The translations under genes and the position numbers were made by a program. Positions 7,792 to 12,749 of a stretch of 12,749 nt of DNA are shown here, in pieces (position 1 is the stretch's first letter; the number at the start of each line of letters is the position of its first letter). The notes below the pieces were generated by a model that ran no database searches, was not told the DNA's origin, and was given only the letters and a program-made list of their open reading frames with translations. The stretch comes from Chloroflexi bacterium RBG_16_60_22 (lineage in GTDB: Bacteria; Chloroflexota; Dehalococcoidia; Dehalococcoidales; RBG-16-60-22). The stretch spans positions 12,294 to 25,042 of the forward strand of contig MGNX01000001.1 of NCBI GenBank assembly GCA_001796935.1, written 5' to 3'.

Positions 7792-10386
7792 GTGAGTGAA
7801 GAAAGATATGGACTAAAAACAGGTTCCAGGGTGGCCGTTATCGGCGGCGGGCCGGCGGGCAGCTTTTTCGCGCTCTACCTCCTCCTTTTTTCCCGGCAGG
7901 CCGGCGTCTCTCCCGAAATCACCGTTTACGAGCCGCGAAACTTTGACGAGCCCGGCCCGAAAGGCTGCAAGGGCTGTGCCGGGATACTGTCTATCTCTTT
8001 GCTCAGGAACCTGTCCGAGCTGGGCCTGGCCGTGCCCGGGGAGATAGTCCAGCGTAAAATAGGGCGTTTTACCGTTCACAGCCTCTATACCTCAATCAGC
8101 ATCTCCAACCCGGAAAAAGACGTGGAGATTGCCAGCATTTACCGCGGGGGCGGCCCGAGGATATCCCATTATGATACCCACGTCAGTTTCGACGGGTGGC
8201 TCATCAGGGAGGCTCAAAAACGCGGCGCGAGGATAGAAAATCGGGCGATATCCGCCATACATCTCGGGCAGCGGGCGGAGGTCGAGGTATCCGGTGAAAA
8301 GCTGCCCTGCGACTTGATAGTGCTGGCAGCGGGGGTAAATGCAAAACCGATTCCAATCGACGGCATAAATTATCTTCCGCCGCGGACGCGGACCATGTCC
8401 CAGGATGAACTCTACGCCGGCAAAGATGAGGTGGAGACACGCCTGGGTAATGCGGCACGCGCCTTCCTGATTCCCCGGTCCGGGGTGATTTTCGGGACCC
8501 TGGTGCCAAAGGGGCCCTTTATCAATGTATCCGTCCTGAGCAGCGGGAAACATCCGGTTGGAGTTACTGATTTCATCGGACACAGCATCCCGGGCAGCCG
8601 GTTGCCGGCGCAGTACCAGCGTGCCTGCGGCTGCCAGCCCCGCATCGCGGTGAGTTCCGCGCGTAATTTTTACGCGGACAGGTTCGTGGCCATCGGCGAT
8701 GCGGCCGTTTCAAGGTTATATAAGGATGGCATCGGCTCGGCACTGCTGACCGCCCGGGAGGCGGCCCGCACCGCGGTCCATTACGGGGTGTCCCGTCACG
8801 ATTTTAAGAATTATTATGAACCTTTGTGCAAAAAAATACACCGGGACAACCTCTGGGGACGACTCCTCTTCCTGATAAACGATAAGGCCAAGGACTCACG
8901 GGCCTTTCTCCTGGCGCAGCACCGGCTGATTGCCGACGAGCAGAATAACCTGAGCGGCCCCCAGTCTTTTACCAGAGCCGCCTGGGGTATGTTTACCGGA
9001 AGCTACAGCTACGGAAGCATCGCCCGGATGACGCTAAACCCGGTTTCACTGGCCCGGGTCTCCGTGGCGCTGTTCCGGGAAATCCTGAAGAGGTTGCTGA
9101 GCCTGGAGAGTACGACACATCGAAAACTGCACGTGGGCGGCCGAAAGATACTGATACTGGGGAGCGGGTTCGGCGGCACGTACACCCTGCGCTACCTGGT
9201 CCCGGCGCTGAACCGAAATGAGAACGTGGAAACCACCATGGTGAGCGAAGAGAATTTCTTCCTGTTCGCCCCCCTGCTGCACGAGGTAGCCATGGCACGC
9301 ATCGAGACCCGCCACATCGCCTATCCCATCAGGAGACTGCACTGGAGGGACCGGTTCAACTTTATCCGGGCCAGCGTCAGCCAGATTGACCTTGATGCCC
9401 GCCGGGTAATCACCACCGCGGGCACGCTGGACTTCGACTACCTCGTCATGGCATTGGGCAGCGTTACCGATATGCCAGACTTCGACTCCGCCGGGGGCAA
9501 TCTGTTTACCCTGAAGACCCTGCACGATTGTATGCTCATTAAAAATCACATCATCGGGACCTTCGAGCAGGCCAGTACGGAAAAGGACCCGGAGCAACAG
9601 AAACAACTCCTCACCTTCGTCGTGTGCGGGGCCGGCTATACCGGCATCCAGGTGGTGACGGAGCTGAGGGACTTCATCCAGAAACACATGAGGAAATACT
9701 ATCAGTCGGTTGACCCGTCCGCCATCAGAATCGTCCTGGTTGAAGCCGAGCATAAGATTGTGAAGGACCTGCATCTCAAGCTGGGTGCCTACGTCATGAA
9801 GCAATTACGGCGTATGGGCATTGAAGTGAGGTTAGCGTCACAGGTAACGCAAATCTCGGGGGATACGGTGTGCATCAACAACACCGAAAGCTTCCCGGCC
9901 GGCACGGTCATCTGGGTGGCCGGCGTCGTGGCCAACCCGCGGGTCGCCGAGCTTAAAGCCGAAACGGATAAAATCGGCCGGGTGCTGGTTGACGAGTACC
10001 TCGAGGTGCCGGGGCACCGCCGGGTTTATGCCATCGGTGATTGCGCTCATTTTAAAGACCCCGGGTCAGGCCGGCCGATACCACCCCGCGCCCATACGAC
10101 TGTCCGCCAGGCCCGGATTGCTGCCCATAATATCCTGGCCGATATCCGGGGCAGGGATAAGAGGCCTTACCTTTATTCCAACACCGCAGAAATGGTCTCC
10201 ATCGGAACCTCAAAGGCGATATTCCGGTTCCGCGGATTGCGGGTGTATGGATTCCCGGCGCGCCTCATCTGGCTGGCGGGGTACTCCTTGCTGGTTACCG
10301 GGACATACAACCGCATCAGGGTCATCATGGACTGGATATTGTCCTTTATCTTCGGGCGGGATACCACTTTAATCAAGCTGCGATAG
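7792..10386 (+). CDS. Fused flavoprotein: geranylgeranyl-reductase-like domain + type II NADH dehydrogenase-like domain
   Basis: This 864-aa protein has two complete FAD modules. Module 1 (about 1-430) begins with the Rossmann motif VIGGGPAGS (16-24), has a Cys pair in GPKGCKGCAG (Cys59, Cys62) and the second FAD motif FVAIGDAAV (298-306) followed by DGIGSALLTAREAA. This is the layout of geranylgeranyl reductase and related FAD oxidoreductases. Module 2 (about 450-864) has LILGSGFGG (454-462) for FAD, VVCGAGYTG (610-618) for NADH, YAIGDCAHF (746-754) and a hydrophobic/amphipathic tail (ARLIWLAGYSLLV... to the end) as in membrane-bound type II NADH:quinone dehydrogenases. The usual AQxAxQ quinone motif is replaced by AHTTVRQ (767-773). 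The GTG at 7792 is chosen because the frame is closed just upstream (TAA at 7765-7767), no other start codon occurs between that stop and 7792, and later ones would cut the first FAD motif. Its ribosome site is weak. The likely role is NADH oxidation at the membrane with transfer to quinone, possibly coupled to isoprenoid saturation; this is an inference. Confidence 0.88.
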   Translation: MSEERYGLKTGSRVAVIGGGPAGSFFALYLLLFSRQAGVSPEITVYEPRNFDEPGPKGCKGCAGILSISLLRNLSELGLAVPGEIVQRKIGRFTVHSLYTSISISNPEKDVEIASIYRGGGPRISHYDTHVSFDGWLIREAQKRGARIENRAISAIHLGQRAEVEVSGEKLPCDLIVLAAGVNAKPIPIDGINYLPPRTRTMSQDELYAGKDEVETRLGNAARAFLIPRSGVIFGTLVPKGPFINVSVLSSGKHPVGVTDFIGHSIPGSRLPAQYQRACGCQPRIAVSSARNFYADRFVAIGDAAVSRLYKDGIGSALLTAREAARTAVHYGVSRHDFKNYYEPLCKKIHRDNLWGRLLFLINDKAKDSRAFLLAQHRLIADEQNNLSGPQSFTRAAWGMFTGSYSYGSIARMTLNPVSLARVSVALFREILKRLLSLESTTHRKLHVGGRKILILGSGFGGTYTLRYLVPALNRNENVETTMVSEENFFLFAPLLHEVAMARIETRHIAYPIRRLHWRDRFNFIRASVSQIDLDARRVITTAGTLDFDYLVMALGSVTDMPDFDSAGGNLFTLKTLHDCMLIKNHIIGTFEQASTEKDPEQQKQLLTFVVCGAGYTGIQVVTELRDFIQKHMRKYYQSVDPSAIRIVLVEAEHKIVKDLHLKLGAYVMKQLRRMGIEVRLASQVTQISGDTVCINNTESFPAGTVIWVAGVVANPRVAELKAETDKIGRVLVDEYLEVPGHRRVYAIGDCAHFKDPGSGRPIPPRAHTTVRQARIAAHNILADIRGRDKRPYLYSNTAEMVSIGTSKAIFRFRGLRVYGFPARLIWLAGYSLLVTGTYNRIRVIMDWILSFIFGRDTTLIKLR

Positions 10387-10480
10387 CAGCCTTATCCGGT
10401 ACTGCTGAACCGGGGAGACGGGCTGCCTTGACTGCGAAAAAAAGTCGCGGACAGGGGCCTGAATCAATCTTTTACGAATG

Positions 10481-10521
10481 AAAAAGGAAGGCCGGGCAGG
10501 TTCAGTCCTGGTCCGGCTTTC
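10481..10521 (-). terminator. Intrinsic terminator at the end of the crp-ferredoxin transcript
   Basis: Read on the minus strand, a stem of GAAAGCCGG (10521-10513) pairs with CCGGCCTTC (10495-10487) with one A/C mismatch. It encloses a second stem CAGG/CCTG with a 6-nt loop, and is followed by TTTTT (10485-10481). The hairpin overlaps the 3' end of the ferredoxin gene, whose TGA stop (10504-10502) lies in the apical loop. It sits in the gap between the convergent flavoprotein and ferredoxin genes. Confidence 0.6.
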
Positions 10522-10723
10522 TCTCGATGACTATCTCGAAGGGGCAGCTGATGGCCCCGTAAGGACATACCAGCTCGCAGAGGGTACACCACCCGCATTT
10601 CTCCACCTCGATAATGCTGACGCTGCCTTTCTCGTCGGCCACCAGGGCCCCGCAGGCGCAAATGCTGGCGCAGAGACCGCATTGCTGGCACTTATCGTGG
10701 TCGATTATGGGCATGTCCGCCAT
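10502..10723 (-). CDS. Small 2x[4Fe-4S] ferredoxin
   Basis: This is a 73-aa bacterial-type ferredoxin, a soluble low-potential electron carrier. It has two CxxCxxCxxxC motifs: CQQCGLCASIC near residues 12-22 and CGWCTLCELVCP near 43-54. The second is followed by proline as in classical 8Fe-8S ferredoxins, whereas the first is followed by Ala-Cys, giving a ninth cysteine. I place the start at the ATG at 10723-10721 because GGAG (10735-10732) lies 8 nt upstream. The frame could be extended to an ATG at 10747 or a TTG at 10765, but these have poorer ribosome sites. The gene lies 63 nt downstream of the Crp-family regulator on the same strand, so the two are probably co-transcribed. It faces the flavoprotein gene tail to tail, which makes a redox partnership conceivable. 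The actual partner is unknown. Confidence 0.92.
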   Translation of the reverse strand: MADMPIIDHDKCQQCGLCASICACGALVADEKGSVSIIEVEKCGWCTLCELVCPYGAISCPFEIVIERKPDQD

Positions 10724-10786
10724 ATATTCATCTCCAGCGTTAATCATAATCTCCGGCACCGGCAACTGTCTGCGACATTTCTCTCA

Positions 10787-11455
10787 TCAGGCCACCCCCG
10801 CCAGTTCCCGCAGTGCGGCGAGGTCGGTGATGATGATGCGGTTGCGCTCCACCCTGATGGCACCTTCCTCCTCCAGGCTCTTCAGCGACCGCCCCACCAT
10901 CTCGCGGGCGGTGCCAATCATCGCGGCCATCTCCTGCTGGGTGAGACGCGGCCGCTCGCCGTCGCCATCGCCGGCGTACTCCAGCAGCATCTTGGCCACC
11001 CTTCCGGTCACATGCCGGAAGGAAAGGTCCTCCACCAGCGATACCAGCTCCTGAACCTTCCTGGAGAGGACACGGATGACGTTCTGGGCCAGCTGGGGGT
11101 ACTCCCTGATGACCGCTTCGAGGTCGGTCTTCTTTATCCCGTTGACCACCACCGGCCCCAGGGCCTCGGCGCTGGTCAGGTTGACCCCACCGCTGAAAAC
11201 GGGGACATCGTTAAAGGAATCACCGGGGCGGATGATACTGAAAATCTGCTCCTTGCCGTCGGCGGAGGTCTTGAAGACCTTGACCGCCCCCGCCACGACG
11301 AAGTACAGCGCGTCGGTAGGGTGGCCTTCAAAGAGGAGTATTTCCCCCCGCTCGGCCTTCCTCTCGAAGACGTGCCGGCCGATGGCCTTGAGGACGGGCC
11401 CGTCCAGGCCGGCAAAATAGGGTACGGAACTGATAAAATCCAGCGTCGCCGTCAT
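10787..11455 (-). CDS. Crp/Fnr-family transcriptional regulator
   Basis: The 222-aa product has an N-terminal cyclic-nucleotide-binding-type beta barrel (GEILLFEGHPTDALYFVVAGAVKVF, then IIRPGDSFNDVPVFSGG), a dimerisation helix (VLSRKVQELVSLVEDLSFR) and a C-terminal winged helix-turn-helix (LTQQEMAAMIGTAREMVGRSLKSLEEEGAI, roughly residues 171-200). The recognition helix keeps the R-E-x-V-G-R pattern of E. coli CRP. The protein has no cysteine, so it cannot carry an FNR-type Fe-S cluster, and the Glu and Arg-Ser that bind cAMP in CRP are absent (SFNDVP...NLTSAEA). The effector is therefore unknown; NO- or redox-responsive DNR/NnrR-type regulators are one possibility given the neighbours. ATG 11455 is preferred over TTG 11500, because the latter lies just upstream of the predicted transcript start near 11496. 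Regulation of the nar genes is a reasonable inference from proximity. Confidence 0.92.
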   Translation of the reverse strand: MTATLDFISSVPYFAGLDGPVLKAIGRHVFERKAERGEILLFEGHPTDALYFVVAGAVKVFKTSADGKEQIFSIIRPGDSFNDVPVFSGGVNLTSAEALGPVVVNGIKKTDLEAVIREYPQLAQNVIRVLSRKVQELVSLVEDLSFRHVTGRVAKMLLEYAGDGDGERPRLTQQEMAAMIGTAREMVGRSLKSLEEEGAIRVERNRIIITDLAALRELAGVA

Positions 11456-11463
11456 ATTGCCCG

Positions 11464-11498
11464 GGGGGAACTCCCCTCTCTCGCGTAAAAATTCCCCC
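11464..11498 (-). promoter_or_regulatory. Possible 5'-leader hairpin of the regulator mRNA
   Basis: In the short leader, GGGGGAA (11498-11492 on the minus strand) can pair with TTCCCCC (11470-11464), leaving a 21-nt loop that contains the purine-rich GAGAGGGGAG, the only good Shine-Dalgarno-like sequence before the start. A competing smaller hairpin GGGG-AGTT-CCCC is also possible. If formed, the structures could limit access to the ribosome site. Because the predicted transcript start is near 11496, the first one or two bases of the outer stem may not be transcribed. Confidence 0.35.
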
Positions 11499-11526
11499 AA
11501 GGATTATAGCAGAACCGGGAATTTTT
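11487..11526. promoter_or_regulatory. Perfect 10-bp inverted repeat around the regulator's -10 box (putative operator)
   Basis: AAAAATTCCC at 11487-11496 is the exact reverse complement of GGGAATTTTT at 11517-11526. The 20-bp spacer holds the TATAAT box (11508-11503 on the minus strand), so the symmetry axis falls within the -10 element. One arm lies in the -35/-10 spacer and the other at the predicted transcript start. A dimeric repressor bound here would block transcription. The arms do not resemble CRP (TGTGA) or FNR (TTGAT) half-sites. Confidence 0.5.
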
Positions 11527-11532
11527 CGGCAA
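11503..11532 (-). promoter_or_regulatory. Sigma70-type promoter of the Crp-family regulator gene
   Basis: On the minus strand TTGCCG (11532-11527, 4 of 6 matches to the -35 consensus) is followed after 18 bp by TATAAT (11508-11503), with TG one base upstream giving an extended -10 (TGCTATAAT). The transcript would start near 11496, about 40 nt before the ATG at 11455. This supports the internal ATG over the upstream TTG as start. Confidence 0.7.
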
Positions 11533-11557
11533 AGAGGGAGCGGCGGGACTCCGGCGC

Positions 11558-11749
11558 TTAGTCGAACTCGGTGTTGAAGAGGGCCATGAAGACCAGTATC
11601 GCGATGCCGATGACGGTAAAAGTCCCGAAGGTGAGATTGCCGTAAAACCAGAGAGGGCTGCTGGAGCCCAGGTTAACGTTGACATGGAACAGCCCGATAC
11701 CGCCGGACACGAGGAATATCAGCGCAAAAATCAAGAAAAATATGAACAT
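11558..11749 (-). CDS. Small two-helix membrane protein, unknown function
   Basis: The 63-aa product starts MFIFFLIFALIFLVSGGIGLF, the first predicted membrane helix, followed by a short polar loop (HVNVNLGSSSPLWFYGN) and a second helix (TFGTFTVIGIAILVFMALF) ending in the acidic tail NTEFD. The frame can be extended to a TTG at 11809, but that codon lies inside the -35 box of the predicted promoter, so the ATG at 11749 is chosen; the ribosome site is weak (GGGG about 7-10 nt upstream). I do not recognise a family. It is transcribed toward the regulator gene, whose predicted -35 region begins about 25 bp after its stop, and no strong terminator separates them, so some read-through into the regulator is possible. 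Hydrophobic composition and a strong promoter argue that it is real. Confidence 0.75.
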   Translation of the reverse strand: MFIFFLIFALIFLVSGGIGLFHVNVNLGSSSPLWFYGNLTFGTFTVIGIAILVFMALFNTEFD

Positions 11750-11780
11750 AGCGGTGCCCCAATTTTTCTTTCGTGACCGA

Positions 11781-11809
11781 ATTATAATCAGCGCCCGTGG
11801 AATTGTCAA
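11781..11809 (-). promoter_or_regulatory. Perfect consensus sigma70 promoter for the small membrane protein
   Basis: On the minus strand TTGACA (11809-11804) and TATAAT (11786-11781) match the sigma70 consensus at all 12 positions, with the optimal 17-bp spacer. The transcript should start near 11774, giving a leader of about 25 nt before the ATG at 11749. Such exact matches are rare and predict strong, largely activator-independent transcription. Confidence 0.85.
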
Positions 11810-11860
11810 CTATTGCCTTCCCCTGGGGAGTGCTTTATGGTTGTGTCCGGTTTTACCGAG

Positions 11861-11954
11861 TGCCATTGCGAGACCATCCGCCGCAGGCGGAGGCGAAGCA
11901 ATCTATAGCTTCGGATTAATAGATTGCCACGTCGCGGCGCTCCTGGCAATGACA
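11861..11954. repeat. 94-bp imperfect palindromic repeat element (REP/MITE-like)
   Basis: The outer ends TGCCATTGC (11861-11869) and GGCAATGACA (11945-11954) are inverted, with one mismatch. An inner perfect 9-bp pair GCAATCTAT (11898-11906) and ATAGATTGC (11919-11927) frames a 12-nt loop. The left arm is about 10 nt longer than the right and contains its own hairpin TCCGCC-GCA-GGCGGA (11877-11891). The 'CATTGCGAG...GAAGCAATCT' pattern resembles dispersed non-coding palindromic repeats that I recall from many environmental anaerobe genomes, including Dehalococcoidia-type bins. It has no coding capacity and lies between divergent promoters. Only one copy is in this window, so dispersal is not shown here. 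Confidence 0.7.
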
Positions 11955-11991
11955 GACCGGCAAGATACCAATAATACCTGCTTTATTTCTC

Positions 11992-12021
11992 TTGCAATAT
12001 ATCCGTAAATTTTGCTATAAT
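11992..12021 (+). promoter_or_regulatory. Extended -10 sigma70-type promoter for guaB3
   Basis: TTGCAA (11992-11997, 4 of 6 consensus) is followed after 18 bp by TATAAT (12016-12021), with TG at 12013-12014 forming an extended -10. The expected transcript start is near 12028, only about 5 nt before the ATG at 12033. Confidence 0.7.
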
Positions 12022-12032
12022 GAAAAGCACAG

Positions 12033-12749
12033 ATGTGTAGCGAAAAGGCCGCTTCCCGGTTCAAACAGCTCAAGCATTCCTACGGTTTTGACGAAGTGGC
12101 CATCGTGCCGGGGGACGTCACCCTCAACCCCGACCAGACCAATATCGATTTCCAGATTGGCGATTTCACCTTCGGAATTCCCATCATCGCGGCGGACATG
12201 GACGCTGTTACCGATGTCCCTACCGTTATCAAGATGAGCCAGCTGGGCGGGCTGGCCGTTCTCAACCTCGACGGCGTGCAGGCCCGCTACGATAAACCCG
12301 CCGAGATACTCCAGAAAATCGCCAGGGCCACGGACGCCGAGGTGACCGCCCTGCTGCAAAAGATATACCGGGAGCCGGTCAAAGAAAACCTCGTGGGGGA
12401 GAGGGTGCAGGCGGTCAAGAAGGCGGGAGCGGTCTGCGCCGTCTCGCTGATACCGGCCAACGCCAAGCGCCTGGCGCCGGTCGCCGCCGAGGCGGGCGCC
12501 GATATCCTGGTGGTCAAGTCCACGGTCACCAGCGCCCGGCACATCTCCAAGAGCTACCGCGGCCTGATATTTTCCGAGCTTTGCGAGCAGACTAAAATGC
12601 CGATTATCGTCGGCAACTGCGTCAGCTATAACGCCTGCCTCGAGCTGATGAGGACGGGAATTTCCGGGGTGCTGGTGGGCGTCGGGCCCGGCGCCGCCTG
12701 CACCAGTCGGGAAGTGCTCGGCCTGGGGGTACCCCAGATAACGGCGACC
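12033..12749 (+). CDS. guaB3: GuaB3-type IMP dehydrogenase family protein (3' end cut off)
   Basis: An open frame of 239 codons runs from ATG 12033 to the window end. The protein begins MCSEKAASRFKQLKHSYGFD and continues into the IMP dehydrogenase/GMP reductase TIM barrel: DEVAIVPGDVTLNPDQT, IPIIAADMDAVTD, QLGGLAVLNLDGV, ADILVVKSTVTSARHIS and the catalytic loop GVGPGAACTSREVLGLGVPQ, with the nucleophilic cysteine at residue 223 (codon 12699-12701). The barrel runs on after GGLAVLNLDG without the two CBS domains inserted at that point in classical GuaB, which marks the GuaB3 subfamily known from actinobacteria, cyanobacteria and others. The expected reaction is IMP + NAD+ to XMP in guanine nucleotide synthesis, by family membership. 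About 130-150 residues are probably missing beyond the window. There is no Shine-Dalgarno sequence before the ATG. Confidence 0.93.
   Translation, partial: MCSEKAASRFKQLKHSYGFDEVAIVPGDVTLNPDQTNIDFQIGDFTFGIPIIAADMDAVTDVPTVIKMSQLGGLAVLNLDGVQARYDKPAEILQKIARATDAEVTALLQKIYREPVKENLVGERVQAVKKAGAVCAVSLIPANAKRLAPVAAEAGADILVVKSTVTSARHISKSYRGLIFSELCEQTKMPIIVGNCVSYNACLELMRTGISGVLVGVGPGAACTSREVLGLGVPQITAT

Noticed and set aside
10386..10426. Hairpin after the flavoprotein stop (GCAGCC...GGCTGC with inner CCGGT...ACCGG) as a plus-strand terminator
   Set aside because: The stem is plausible but no T-run follows on the plus strand, so termination there is unsupported.
10478..11488. 336-codon plus-strand open frame across the ferredoxin and regulator genes
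   Set aside because: It is antisense to two clearly conserved minus-strand genes and has a His/Gly/Leu-rich composition without motifs, so it is a shadow frame.
11456..11500. TTG at 11500 as start of the Crp-family protein (237 aa)
   Set aside because: It falls upstream of or at the predicted transcript start, and the extra residues are not typical of the family.
11534..11557. Terminator after the 63-aa membrane protein (GGAG...CTCC then CTCTTT on the minus strand)
   Set aside because: The stem is only 4 bp and the T-tract is interrupted; too weak to call.
11750..11809. TTG at 11809 as start of the small membrane protein (83 aa)
   Set aside because: This codon is part of the -35 box of a perfect promoter and would not be transcribed.
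1..12749. CRISPR array, tRNA, rRNA or transposase gene
   Set aside because: No regularly spaced repeats, tRNA-like clover-leaf, rRNA signature or transposase motif was seen.

Overview
The window is a GC-rich bacterial chromosome segment centred on respiratory nitrate reduction. Bacterial traits are Shine-Dalgarno sequences, sigma70-type promoters (three good -10 hexamers TATAAT with recognisable -35 elements) and tightly overlapping operon genes. The organism cannot be fixed from sequence alone. A CBS-less GuaB3-type IMP dehydrogenase, a geranylgeranyl-reductase-like flavoprotein domain and a familiar 'CATTGCGAG...GCAATCT' palindromic repeat together would fit an uncultured anaerobic or facultative lineage such as Chloroflexota (Dehalococcoidia-like). 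That placement is a low-confidence inference.

Positions 1-7615 (+ strand) hold an almost complete nar operon: narG (5' end cut by the window edge), narH, narJ, narI and the nitrate/nitrite transporter narK. Genes overlap or are separated by at most 28 bp. All cofactor ligands I checked are present: the FS0 His/Cys set and Mo-ligand Asp in NarG, 15 Cys plus the Trp of the [3Fe-4S] site in NarH, and four haem His in NarI. This should be a working membrane-bound, quinol-oxidising nitrate reductase. A 31-codon ORF overlaps the narK stop.

Positions 7711-10386 (+) carry a promoter-like region and a large (864 aa) two-module flavoprotein. Its N-terminal half resembles geranylgeranyl reductase/FAD monooxygenase-type enzymes, and its C-terminal half resembles type II NADH:quinone dehydrogenase with a membrane-anchoring tail. 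This is the most unusual gene in the window. By position and by its C-terminal half it could feed NADH electrons into the quinone pool used by NarGHI, and the N-terminal half could act on an isoprenoid chain such as that of menaquinone.

Positions 10481-11809 (- strand, convergent with the above) hold a Crp/Fnr-family regulator, a downstream 2x[4Fe-4S] ferredoxin ending in an intrinsic terminator, and an upstream 63-aa two-helix membrane protein behind a perfect consensus sigma70 promoter. The regulator gene has its own promoter, whose -10 box lies at the centre of a perfect 10-bp inverted repeat, a likely operator.

Positions 11810-12032 are a divergent intergenic region with a 94-bp palindromic dispersed-type repeat and a promoter reading right. 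From 12033 to the window end runs the 5' part of a GuaB3-like IMP dehydrogenase gene, apparently with a very short leader. The respiratory genes, a likely regulator and a ferredoxin form a plausible nitrate-respiration island; guaB3 is a housekeeping neighbour.
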